Of a stretch of 64,000 nucleotides of DNA, positions 43,447 through 54,800 are shown piece by piece; positions within the stretch are counted from its first letter, which is position 1, and the number at the start of each line of letters is the position of its first letter. A model generated the notes under the pieces. That model worked only from the letters and a program-made list of their open reading frames with translations. It did not search any database and was not told where the DNA came from. The DNA lies in the NCBI RefSeq assembly GCF_963678635.1, contig NC_087062.1, positions 74,181,345-74,245,344 on the forward strand, given 5' to 3'. This stretch comes from Symsagittifera roscoffensis (lineage: Eukaryota > Xenacoelomorpha > Acoela > Convolutidae). The position numbers and the translations under genes were made by a program.

Positions 43447-46400
43447 AGTGGAGTGGAGGGATGGAGCCGCGCTTCATCAGCTGGAACGTTGCTGCCGCGC
43501 ATACGGTCGACTTCTCATTCCCCGATGCCTGGAGCAGGAAAAAGATCAAAGCACTACCCTCCAGGAGACCAGAGGTCTCGGCTGAAACGTGGAACGAAGT
43601 ATATTCTCCCGCGGATGACTTATCGAGACTGAAGTGGTCAGGAGAAGCGAAAGTGGTGATGCTGGAGGTGGCAAGGGAGAGCAGAGGAGGCTCATATATA
43701 ACGATAGATGACCTGGCCCCACATGGCGAGGAGTTGGTAGAGTTCCTGGTCGATGATGAATTGTTTTATCATGCAGGAGACATGGCCGTACCGGCTCGGC
43801 CGGATTCGGGCACAGACGCGCGACAAGGACCCTCGGGACCTAGGCCGAAACTTGATGCGGACGACGATGAATTGATGGATCAGGACGATAAAGATGATGG
43901 GACCGGAAGTAAGACGGAGAAACCGGGAGAGACCGATCTAGGAGCGCTGGAAAGGGACTTGCTAGAGTACCGGTTCAGTGAAGATGACGAGGGGGAAGTC
44001 GATGGGAGTTTATTGTTAATGGCACTATCGTCCTTCATGTCTCCTACAAAGGAGGCGTCGGCCGATCTATCTCCGATGGATCCAATAAGCCAGGCTAGAG
44101 AGTGCCGAAGCAGGGATCCGCAGAAACTGCTTTATGAATCACCAAGGATGAGGAAAATCGAAGAGTCAATGAAGATATCGTTCCTCAGCACATTACCAGA
44201 AGAAGAATGGGAAAGATATCAAATGGAGTTGGAAGGCAAGACAGGAGCAATCTGGAGCCGAGTAAACTTCATGGAGAAATCTTGGGACGTGATAAGGCGA
44301 TATGGGACGCAGTCCATAATGAAGGTGGGATTGAACCAACCCATCATGCGTGAGGTCCTAGAAAAAATAGTGAGCTCCATGGAGTCGGATGTTCTGACAG
44401 AGTCAGTGACAGAAGACAGTGCCGATGATCAGCATGTTGCAAAGAAATTACCTGTCAGACGAGCCAGGAAAGGGCTGAAGCGACTAAAAGGGAAAGCAGG
44501 AAGTCGAGCCATGAACCCGAGAGTGGTGAAGTCAAGAGCCAGCGCAGTGGTGACCTCTTTAACGAGCGCAGGTCGTTCAGGCGAGAGCGGGCAGGGAGAT
44601 AGTACAACGCTGACAGGGGGAGAAAAAGAGAATCTGATACCCCCTATGCTCTTGGCAGGTCTGACCGTAACCGCCACTAGATCGAAGAAGACGGCGCGAA
44701 CCCTGGCAGACACTAAGTTAGAAATGGAAGTCATCAGTCAATGTGGATCTGGAGGACTTGAAGATTATAGGCCCTCGCGAATCAACATGGCCAAGTTGAA
44801 ACTGGAAGGACAACTCGACGTGGTCGAGTACAGTCGAATAACTGTGCCGGAATCGGTCCACATGGGAGATCCGGCAGGGGGTTATGTGGAGATGTTGAAA
44901 GCGAGGAACTCCGCGAGAGGGCACCTGATGGCTTGGAGTGAAAAGCGGGCCATGCAAGAATATCTGAAAGGGCTTACGGAGAACTCTAACTTCAATCGAA
45001 GAGAGTATGGCACAGTAATGTCATCAGAAGCGAACGAAATTGGATTGGAAAAACTGCTAGAAATTTCTTGGAGGGCGGCCCTCCAGAAATACTTCGATGA
45101 GACGATGAATGCACCTGCTACTATGGCAGCATACCTGGCTCATCCTTGCGTGAGAACTGATCTGCAAGTACGACTGGCTTGGTGCTTGATGGGCATCAAA
45201 AAGGCGGAGTATGAAGCCAGTAATGACTCGAAATCACGAGAACAGGAGCTAGAGTTAATGGAAGCTCTACGAGCATTGATTTCGAAAGACGATTCAGCGA
45301 TAGCATGGGCTAAGCGTAAGGATGCCCTTTGCTTTGTCAGGTTCGTGGTGGATCGCATCCCCACTCCTGTGTTGGGAGAATGTATAAAGATCATTCGGCA
45401 AAAGGGAGTTGATTGCGAAAGGAACTTCCTTAGGGCACTCCTAGAGCTATATCAGGACATGCCATTGACCGTGCCAAGCAAGGAGTCGAATGATATGGAA
45501 AGCTATCGCAAGTTGGAAGAGGTGAGAAGATACTCCAACAAAGAATTGAGAGTGAGCAGAGACTTGATTGAAGCGGCCAGAGGACAAAAGGAGTTTGCAA
45601 CACTAGGGAAACTGAAGTCGTTCCAGTATGTGTCTGGCATACCGGGGATGGCGTATAATCCCTTCGTGAACGAAGAAGCCAGGGAAGCATACTTCGACTA
45701 TGAGCAAGTCACAGTGCTCAACTTCTGGGTTGAACGAATTAAGGAAATCGGAATGCTGATGGTGGAACAACCCAAGCTGGGAATTATTTTGGAAGAACGA
45801 GTGGTCGAACCCTCAATTCCCGAGCTAAAAGGGCAAGTGAGTTTTGATTGTGGTTCTTGGGACGGTCCCTTGAAAACTAGTCTAGTAGTGATGTGGGAAC
45901 TCATGAAGCCTTCCTGGTGTCCCCATCCTAACGCAGGCTTAATCTGGGACATGACCGCGGATGTCATGTTAGAACGGGATGATGATGCGAGTTTACATGA
46001 TCTGGCCATGATACATCACCTGCTGGCCATGAGATTGACGAAGAGGAAGAGCAACCCATCCACTGAGCTGTCCGAGGAAGGTACATCGAGTAATTGGTTG
46101 AAGCAAGGCACGTGCTTGGCTCAACACAGTGGGATGGAAGGACATGTTTGTAACATGGGACACTGCCTGATTACGCTGAGCGAGCAGCATCGACAACTGG
46201 CACGATTGTATGGAAGATTGAGCATGTCAGATAAGAGTGCCATGGAGTTGGTCGCAGACTGCCATGGGGTGACGGACATAAAACCTGATCACAGCCTTGG
46301 GATTTTGTAGCATGACGAGTTCGATAGAATCGCTCGAGCGCTTGGAGCGTGCCCATGAGCTAGTGACGTCCCTCAGCGTGGAAATATTCCCTGGAGCATT

Positions 46401-47658
46401 ACAGACAGAGCAAAAGATTGGAGGCTGGCGAGAAGCCCTAGAAAACGAAATGAATCTGAAGGATAGTGAAGCCTATCACAGACCTACTGGTTCAAAATAT
46501 ATGGTGGGTTCAAGCTCCGCGCCATATTTTAATGGCAAGTATCCTACGCACATGGTAGTGATGGATGCGAGGACGCAACAAGTGTTGGTTGACCAACTTT
46601 TCTCTGTGCCAAAGTGCGTGAGGTTGGCCAGAATGTCAGAAAGGTCATATGACTTGTTGGCAAAGATCTTTCGGGCAGTCCCGAAGAGATCCGAAGGCGA
46701 GTTGCAAGACGTTGTGGGTGAAGAGTTCATGAGACTGAACGAAGGTAACGTGAGTGAGTTCCAGAAACAGAAAGCGAGTGGAGCGTTACCTACTGAATTC
46801 CCCACCATAGAAGAGAAAGACGATTTACATAGAATTCTGATGGAAGTGGAACCGTTGCTGGGAGCCTCAGGGTATCGGACCCGAAGGAACATAGTGAGAA
46901 CCCATGGGGAGTATCCTTGCCACTGCTTGGCGCAGACGTTGTGGTACCCCAAACGCGGGAATCTGATCCTAGTATGGGACGTGGAGGAGTTGTACTCCAC
47001 GGGGTTGCCCGATCAGAATCAACAAATGTCAATCGTGGTGGTTAGCGCCATGCTAGCAGTGAGATGGTTGGAGGCTAACGCGGACACAAGTGAGCAGGAG
47101 ACGGCCGTGCCGACTCCTGAACAGCTGAGCAACGTAAAAATGAGTTGTGAGTTGGATCTTTTCAGAACCACCTGCAAGGTTCTGAGAATACCTAAAGCCA
47201 TTGAAAGAATATGGTCAAGGCAAAGATTGATGCCTTGGTTCCCTGCAGTGATGACATCTTGGATGTATGAACGCGCGAAGCGTCACATGTCAAGGAACAC
47301 GGAAGCCTATCAATCTTTCCAGCTAGATATAGGACCAGGAGCCTATAAACGAGCATTCTTGACGCACAGAAACGCGGTCACCACAGCGGTGAAGCGGGTA
47401 GCTGGAACGCCTTGTGTTACTGAAGATGAGAAGAAAGAGGTCTTAAGAGCTGACCTAGAACGAAACGTGAGCCTGTGTCTTCACAACAGCTTTTGCAGGA
47501 ACCGGGAGCAGAAGGTGAATGTGGACTTGCTACCTTGTTGCAAACCGAGGCTGTTGGAACAGGAGGGTTGGGGCACGGCCCGCAACTCTCTGGACATGTT
47601 AGAGAAAGTTCTGGAAGACAGTGACGCTGAACATCAGGATGGAGAAATGATGGAGTGA
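43311..47658 (+). CDS. Element B ORF4: large protein of unknown function (1-bp insertion)
   Basis: Overlaps ORF3 by 136 nt in the -1 frame. The proposed start ATG 43311 has A at -3 and G at +4. Open to 46310, where one extra base relative to A (between about 46275 and 46290) causes a stop; the frame resumes and ends at 47658, giving about 1,448 codons without the insertion. Features: acidic region (about residues 160-230, DADDDELMDQDDKDD), basic cluster (about 380-400, RRARKGLKRLKGK), a long helical part, and Cys/His-rich stretches (SWCPHPNAGL; GTCLAQHSGMEGHVCNMGHC; EYPCHCLAQTLWYPKRGN; LCLHNSFC) that might bind metal. I recognise no family. The C-terminal half is conserved in A. It is not an evident envelope protein: no signal peptide or transmembrane anchor is seen. 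Confidence 0.8.
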
Positions 47659-48404
47659 AGATGACCAAAGAAGAGAAGAGAAGGAGAGAAAAACTTGATT
47701 GTATTTGTGTGCTAAAACTTAAACCAATCAACCAAGTTTTGATTATTGAACTTGTTAAACTTTTTGTTTTGATCTAGTTTGGTCAGACCAAACTTTGAAA
47801 ATGTTGCAATTGTTAAAATTGTTGAAATTGTTGATTTTAGTTACTACTATCTATGTATGTATATAAGGAACATAGGTGAGTATATTTACCTATTTATTCA
47901 CGACTGAAGTTTTTAACCTGTGTAAGACACAAATTCACTGTGTGGCGACATGGTAAGTTTGAGTAAACTCGCTCGAGAAGGGTGGGTAACTCAATAACTT
48001 TCCTAGCCACAGAGTTTCTTAGTTTTAATATGGAAAGGACCGCATAAATGACTGATTATACTTGGTGAGTGAAGTTAAGTTAATTTTAACGGGTGCGTGG
48101 CCGTGCCACGTCCCACTTTTTAATCAGAGGCGAAAAGAAGTTTTTTGGCGAGATGACGTAAGTAGTCAGAAAAGAAATTTTATCTAGGACACTCCTCATG
48201 GTGCAAATTTTGTGAAAATGTTGAAAGGCAGTGAGATGTAGTACGATGCCATTTGTGAACACGTAGTGAGTTGAGGTGGAGTAGATAAATTTCAATTTCT
48301 TATGCAATTTGTAAGATTGGTTACTGAAAACTGGATAACTACTTGACGATAACCCGGTGTTATGCGATCAATAGGGACATTGATGGAGACTTGTCCGGGG
48401 AGTA
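47659..48404 (+). other. 3' untranslated region of element B
   Basis: Non-coding. Contains a gttgcaattgttaaaattgttgaaa-type short repeat (about 47803-47832) and sequence shared with A 23620-24202. Ends at the polypurine tract. Confidence 0.75.
48388..48404 (+). promoter_or_regulatory. Polypurine tract of element B
   Basis: The sequence gacttgtccggggagta immediately precedes the 3' LTR. Its purine run (ggggag) is short and the tract is preceded by ttgtcc, matching the copies in pol. Confidence 0.7.
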
Positions 48405-49281
48405 TGTGCCATTCTGCCAGATGACACAGCATATCCTTCCCGCGACAGAAAAAAATGTGACTAAAGGCCTTATGAACAAAAAAGTGTTGCGACGGAGGGT
48501 CAGAATGTTCTAGAATTTTTATTTTTAAAATTTCGATTGGAAGAAGAACATTTCTGAGGAATAGAAAAAAGACGGCCATTTTGAATAAAAAAGACGAAAA
48601 TGAGAACCACGATAGAGATTGTGAAGAACAGTTGTATCAGAGACAGAAAAACAGGGAGCCTCTTATCGTGGCAAAAACACACGATAAGGACCTTAGCGAC
48701 AGATATTTGTGGAGACGGAGGCTTCAGTGGGGGGAAGAGAAATACCACGGAACCCTCCCGGGACACGAAATATAAGAGATAAGAGTGTTATCTCAAGAAA
48801 ATCACGGGAGCGGAGGCTTGGTCCCCCAGAGACTGTTATATGTGAAGGGACTGGGTAAACTAACTTCAACAGTTGCTGTAATGTCCTAGATCTTAATTAA
48901 CACCGTTATTATTTAATATTTTAGAGCATGAGTAGATAGAAAAAGGGAAAGGGTCAATCCATCTCCAATGGATTTAATATAAAACTGTCACACAAAAACA
49001 TATAAAAATAGGTTGTTCGAGCCGTGTTTTTAATGACAGTCTCAGGATCCGAGACTCAGCTATGTGGTTGTGTTCGCATGCAAACGAAAGCTGATCAAAA
49101 GTCGTTTGACTGATGGCCTAAAAATGGTAACTTTTTACTTTGCCCTAAACAGACCAGAAAATCAACTGGCAAGGTCGAGACGGTGAAAAACGAGTAGGAT
49201 TAAGGTAACTGACGCCTGCCAGTCGTTAATAGGTACTTTTTCTACGCTCCGTCGCTGTGTGATATTTGGGCGAATGTTACA
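48405..49281 (+). repeat. 3' LTR of element B
   Basis: 877 bp, TG...CA ends, nearly identical to the 5' LTR except an 8-bp deletion near 49037 and about four substitutions. Confidence 0.95.
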
Positions 49282-49375
49282 AATTGTTCTGCCTGTAATA
49301 AATCTAACAGTTTCTTCTCATATGTCTCCTTTTTCATTAAAAAAAAAGGATCAACACACGCGATGAATTCAGGAG
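49282..49375 (-). pseudogene. Split Penelope-like element, piece 1 (N-terminal side of RT)
   Basis: The minus strand reads MKKETYEKKLLDLLQAEQ, which fits the PLE segment before the RT core. It ends exactly at element B and continues in frame at 25512. Upstream (towards 49375) about ten more residues can be read before homology becomes unclear. Confidence 0.75.
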
Positions 49376-49830
49376 CCGGGAATTAACACTTAAATTATAG
49401 TCTATGTATAACATGGCTAAAAGTAAAAAAACCGACTCAAACCGATGTCAGAATCAAAATTTTCCCAAATCGAAATGTTATAACCATGAAAGAACGAAAA
49501 ACTTGAAAATCTCAGAAATTTACAGGAAAATGTTATTAATGAATTGGACAGCATTTTAAGACATGTTTCTCAATTTTCAGGTCTTTGATCGTTCTGTAAA
49601 TATTGTAAAAAAAATTTAATCCTGATGATGCACAAAATGTGCGAAAACGTTTGAATTAACATTTTAAATTTCTTGTGGAACAATACGTTTGACGGCTGGT
49701 AATCCAAGACTCAAATAACAATTGTAAGCCACTTGTCTGCATACCCGTACTCTCTAAGCTGACGTAGAAAGTATATTTTTCGGGCTTTTTCTAGAGCTTC
49801 AAAGCTGTCAAATCAAACAAAAAACGCAAA
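49376..49830. other. Intergenic remnant sequence with hammerhead-like core
   Basis: No coding region. At 49622-49646 on the plus strand ctgatga, a 5-bp stem (gcaca/tgtgc, loop aaa) and gaaa follow one another in the order of a hammerhead ribozyme core; this also resembles the terminal repeats of Penelope-like elements. A convincing stem III and cleavage site were not found. Confidence 0.4.
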
Positions 49831-49833
49831 TTG

Positions 49834-49855
49834 AGAGAGAGAGAGAGAGAGAGAA
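49834..49855. repeat. (GA)n microsatellite
   Basis: About eleven uninterrupted ga units. Confidence 0.95.
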
Positions 49856-49930
49856 ATTGAATTACGTCTTGACTAGACAGTATTAAAAAAAGCAAATTGT
49901 TCACTACGCAAAATCAAGCAAAATCAGATA

Positions 49931-50390
49931 CAAAGAGAGACTATGTACCCTGAAGATCTTACCACTCTCAATGTACATCGAACTCCATGATATACTGTTT
50001 CTTCAATCGGTCATGGACGGTAAATACAGCGTCAGTGAAGATTCAATTCCAATATCACTGAGAGAAAGCACTACGAGACAATGCAGCGAATTCGAGCTCA
50101 ACAAAAACCGCATCAGCAAAACAGACGAAAATTTCTGGACGAGAGCCCCGAAACTTTTCAATATACTCCACAAACAGTTTCGCGACAACCCGACGAAAAA
50201 ACAACTGACAGAAAGTTACTTCAACTACTTTGAAAACAGTTACAATCAGCTAGACACATGCACCTGGCGTGTACTGTGTTCCTGTGGATCGTGTAACCCC
50301 TACCAAAAACTCATGCCAGCTGAAAACTGAAGGGTTGACACCCCTGGGCCAATGAGCCCTAAAGCCTCTACTACTACTACTACTACTTCA
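49931..50390 (+). mobile_element. 3' end of a non-LTR retrotransposon with (ACT)n tail
   Basis: A plus-strand frame (about 49971-50330) includes FWTRAPKLFNILHKQFRDNP, KKQLTESYFNYFENSY and a Cys-rich end (WRVLCSCGSCNPY). The RAPKLFN-type motif followed by a Lys-rich helix is typical of the C-terminus of CR1/L2-like and related LINE proteins. The stop at 50330 is followed by a short 3' UTR and an (act)n microsatellite (50369-50387), as expected for a LINE 3' tail. It is 5'-truncated and lies 230 bp upstream of the WDR48 start codon. Confidence 0.6.
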
Positions 50391-50623
50391 GTTTCTTGTT
50401 CATTAACATCTCTCTAATTGTTTTTGTCTATGTTATTTAAGGTTGTCAAAAGTAAATATATCTCTAGCAGGCAACGTTCAATTCCTAATAAAGTATAACG
50501 TTTTTTTCGAAATGGCACTATGCTGAACAAGAAGTTTGCAATTTTTTAAATGTTCAAAATTTTTGCTCAACCTCAAAGTTTAGTTGTAGATAATGATAAT
50601 GTAATCTACTAAGAATTGCAACG

Positions 50624-51871
50624 ATGAGTGGTTACAATCGCTCTGGAGCACAGCGCCAAAGGCGAACGGTATTAAATGTTTTAAATAATTTGTTCTTCAA
50701 TTAGAGTTTCTAATCGATTAACTTGATAGGTGACAGTTATTATTCGCGAAGATCAAAATGATATCAAGTATCACCACAATGGTGTCAATGCGCTGCAATT
50801 CGATCCTCATGAAAAGCGGCTGTATAGCGCAGGGCGAGATAGCGTCATCCGTTCATGGAGCGTGGGCTCAACAGCGCTGTCCAAAAACCAGCTCGTCCCT
50901 CAAGCGATGGAGCATCACTGCGATTGGGTGAATGACATTGTTTTATGTATGAATGGTAAAAACAGTAAGTAGAACAGCCGTTATTATTGCGTAAATAAGT
51001 TATTGCGTAAAAAATGAGAAGAGAGATACAATTGTATTTAGTCGTTTCTGCGAGCTCGGATTGCACCGTGAAGGTTTGGAATGTGAGTCGTGGGTTTTGC
51101 ATGTCTACTCTAAGGACCCATAAAGATTATGTGAAGTGTTTGGCATACGGACGTGATCGAGAGCTAGTTGCAAGTGCTGGCTTCGACAGACAAATATTTT
51201 TATGGGATGTTGGAAAACTGCTGCAACTGACAGCGACAAATAATACAATTAACAGTGCGTAACCACATATGTCAGTCAATTGCTAAGACGAATGATTGAA
51301 ACTAGTTCAATTTTGTTCAAGCTCAAAATTTGATGGGCGCTACCGATTCAATATACAGTCTAAGTATGAACCCCACTGGAACCGTATGTGTAGCAGGAAC
51401 TTCAGACAAGGTAAACATACAGTTACACTTAATTGTTCGATGGGAAATTTCATAATTTCGTTCATCTTTAAAGGAATTTTGTTGACTTTAGTCGTTGCTT
51501 GTCTGGGACCCGAGAACACAAAATTTTAACCTCAAGCTGAAGGGCCATTCCAACATCGTCAAGTCTTTAGTTGTTTCTCCAGACGGTACAAAAGTAGGTC
51601 GAAAAATATTATGTCAGGCGAAAGTTGCGAGTGACATAGCAGGTGCGGCAGATTGAAGTTAAACGGTTTGTCAGATTCAAACTGTTGCAACCGATGTGTC
51701 TCGTTAAGTTTCGCCAGATTTCTTTCGTAATCAGCTAACACCTTAGCTTGAAATTTTAATCTCCAGGTTCTATCAGGCTCCTCAGATGGGCTAATCAAAC
51801 TTTGGTGTCTGGGAGAGCAAAGATGCATTGAAACCTTTAAAATTCATCAAGACAGTGTCTGGTGTCTTTTG
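50624..51871 (+). other. WDR48: WDR48 exons 1-6: N-terminus and first WD40 blades, short introns
   Basis: Exon 1 encodes only 15 residues ([15 protein letters not shown]). Exons 2-6 cover the first WD repeats (blades ending in IRSW, VKVW, FLWD, VWDP, IKLW). The five introns are 61-173 bp long with phases 0, 1, 1, 0, 0. Blade spacing agrees with the human protein without large gaps. Confidence 0.9.
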
Positions 51872-54800
51872 GTATGAATCAAATCCTTCATTTACTTTTT
51901 CGTTTTGTAGGCTTTATTTTAAAGTGTCTATGAACGCACTGAAGACTCTCATATAGGTCTTGATTGTTTTTTTCCGACCATTTTAAAAATGAGTAGGAAC
52001 TTTGTTTTCGGGTGTTTTAGTTTTTTCTCTTTTTTTTTGTTTTCACCCATAATCAGGTTCCACAAATAAATCATAGGAATGGGTCGAGTGATAAATCATG
52101 TTAAAGCCCTTTCAGTCGTGATTCGAACGACATAAAAATTTTGAAAAACTTTTCTGTAACGAAAAAAAAACCAGTTCAATTTTTTTGGTCTATTTTCAAG
52201 CTTTTAAGGTGATGCTAAGCAGGCGCACATTTACGCGTAATTTAAGCCGTGACAATTTATTTTCACTCAAGTAAAGTTACTTCTTGGAGTTTTTTAGCGC
52301 CAATTTGGGAATCAAAAACAAAATTCAAAATTTTCTGCATGAAAATTTGCAATAGGCGAATTTTACTATGAATGTCGAATATGCCTAAGTTTTATTTTTT
52401 CGTTCAATTTTTTTTATCACAACACGCAGAAAAAGCGACACAAATTTTTGCATTTTTAAGGCTGTTCGGAACATTTTGTGCTGCTTGCACAGCAACCGGC
52501 TATCCTTGTTTTGTTGTTTTTTTTTCAAGAAAAAATCATGAAAAGTGTTCACGCTCAAATTTGATTTTTGGCGGGTTGCTTTTGGTTATTTTTGAAGTTC
52601 AGTTCATTTGGAAGGCGAACTCCACTATCGAGTAGCAAAAGTGTTAAGGGGATTTTTTTTTGGAATAAAAGTATTACATTTTGATCCAGTTCTCTCAAAT
52701 TGGGTTAAGTTTTTTTAATCAAAAACTTACCAATAATTTTTTGTTTTAGAAATTTAAAGAGCTTCAAGGCCATATATTTTAATTTTGAAATTCAAAAGTT
52801 GAATTTTCGAAAAACAATTCATTTTTTTTTTACTATTTGCGTTCATTGACTCTTTTCCAACGGTCTGTTGGCTACGTTCTTTGAAGTTTGAAAGTAGAAG
52901 TTTTTTCAAAAATTATGCCAGTATTTTTTTCTGTTTCCTTGCGTTCATTGACTCAGTTCAAACTGACGGTTGGCTATGTTTCATATGTGTGACCTTTTTT
53001 TGGAAACTTGTTGGCTTTTCTTAGAAACTACCCTGCCAACTTTGAAATCAAGGGTTCAATCAAAGGAACAGGTTGCGAGAATTTTTCCTGCTAAGGCAGT
53101 GGAGCCCTAATATTTCAACAAAATTTCAAATAACTTAATAAAAATCAAAAGTGTGAGATTTGGATAGTTTTTGAAGCTTTTTTGTCTCAAAATTTGCCCG
53201 CCATTTATGAGGCTTATGGTTCAATCAGAAGAACTGTGCAAAGATTTTGCCTGCAAAAATGGTCACACCATATTCCTTCTTTTGCCTAGAAAAGACGGTA
53301 TGACCTTAGGAAAAGTCCATTTTTTGCATTCTTTTAACGTGCCAAATTATTTGATACCGTGTTCAGTTCAAAAAATGGGTAGAAAGAAATTCCCCTTCAT
53401 AAGCGGTTAATCCCTTATTTTAGTTTTAAAAAAAGTCGGGTAAAATCCAATTTGCTTATTTAATTACTCATTTCGTCCCAAATTAGTACATGTTCTAAAA
53501 ATATGGCACAGGTATCTCCAGCTTAAGCTGGGCACCTTGTGTTTCATCGCAATTTCGTTTTCGGCTCAACGGGTGGTTTTTTTGGCTTAATGGTTGCTCG
53601 AAAAAACTTAATGCTGATTTAACGCTGTTGTGCGCTTTGTCGACTTTGTTTGAATGAAATTGAACATTAGTTGAGTTAAGCTTATGAAAATGTATCACAT
53701 TTAAGTTTTTTTTTCTACAGTTTCCGATTTTTTTTCTGAATAGTGACTTCTGTCTCATTTTTTGCTAGCTCGTTATGATATGCTTGCTTGTATCGCAAGT
53801 GGTTCGAAGCTCCGCTTGGCCTCTGTAATTGTTTGTTGTTGTTTTTTAGGCGGATCCAGCGTTTACAATGGTTTATTCTGGGGGACGAGATGGAGCTGTC
53901 TTTGAAACAGATCTCACTCCTTCTTTGAACACTAGCGATACGTCATCAGCTGACAGCTTGTTCACATCGCGACAAGTTGTTCAAGAGAAGCGACCAATTC
54001 TAAGCATGCAATTTGGAGACGTCAACATGAAAAGTCTGTGGGTGTCTACAACGTCTTCACATATCAATAAGTGGGTTAGTGACCAGAACTTTGATTAGGA
54101 CTTTTTTAAGAAGCTTTAAATTGACGTGTTATTGTTTTTAGGATATTCCATCTGAGACTTACACAACGACACATTACGCTGATGATGGCGAAAATGAGTA
54201 TGAATCAATTCTAGATAACACTAACTCAGATCAACCTAGACCAACGTATGTGTTCAAGAACATAAAAGCGAGCTACGTAATTGAAGGTAAAATTTCGAGT
54301 AATCATTTCAATCATTGAGCTCAAACATGAATCATTTGCTTGGTCATTTTTTTTTTTCAGGAAAGCCAGCTCTTGTTCGCTACCATGTTTTGAATAATAA
54401 GCGATACGTTTTGACTCAAGACTCAGAAGGAGTTGTAGCCAAATGGGACGTGCTGACAGGAGTAAAACATTCAGTAATTGGACCAGTGTCCTCTTTTGAC
54501 GAGGAGATCAAGAACCACTTCCAGTTCATCTTCGTCCCATCTTGGTTCTCAGTTGATCTGAAGACGGGCTATCTGTGTGTACACATTGATGAAGTGGACT
54601 GCATGCAGTCTTGGGTCCCGGCGAAGGAACTCGACATGAAGCAGAGATACGGAGACAATCCAGAAAGTGATAAAGGTTCAAATTCAAAGATTTCTATTGT
54701 CCCGGACTAGTTCTCTAAAGGCAACATGAGTTAAAGTAGGCAAGATAACTAAGAGGGGACATTGCAGGAGTGTCGTACCAAATCCTAAGTATCTCATAGG

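Larger units (their letters stand above)
25513..49281 (+). mobile_element. Element B: young giant Ty3/gypsy-type LTR retrotransposon, 23.8 kb
   Basis: Bounded by LTRs 25513-26397 and 48405-49281 that differ, by eye, at about four bases and one 8-bp indel. Inserted into the same minus-strand PLE as element A. Order: primer site, 3-kb leader, ORF1 (gag-protease), ORF2 (RT, RNase H, integrase, macrodomain), spacer, ORF3 (SGNH hydrolase), ORF4 (unknown), 3' UTR, polypurine tract. The RT-RNase H-integrase order is that of Ty3/gypsy (Metaviridae). Typical members are 5-10 kb, so this is several times larger, mostly through ORF3 and ORF4. Pol is open over 1,700 codons, but ORF1, ORF3 and ORF4 each carry one disabling change. 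Confidence 0.96.

Noticed and set aside
39415-47658. ORF3/ORF4 as an env gene
   Set aside because: No N-terminal signal peptide, fusion peptide, cleavage site or C-terminal membrane anchor is visible, and ORF3 carries hydrolase motifs instead.
49971-50330. A host gene upstream of WDR48
   Set aside because: The frame has a LINE C-terminal motif and is followed by a microsatellite tail, so a truncated retrotransposon is more likely.
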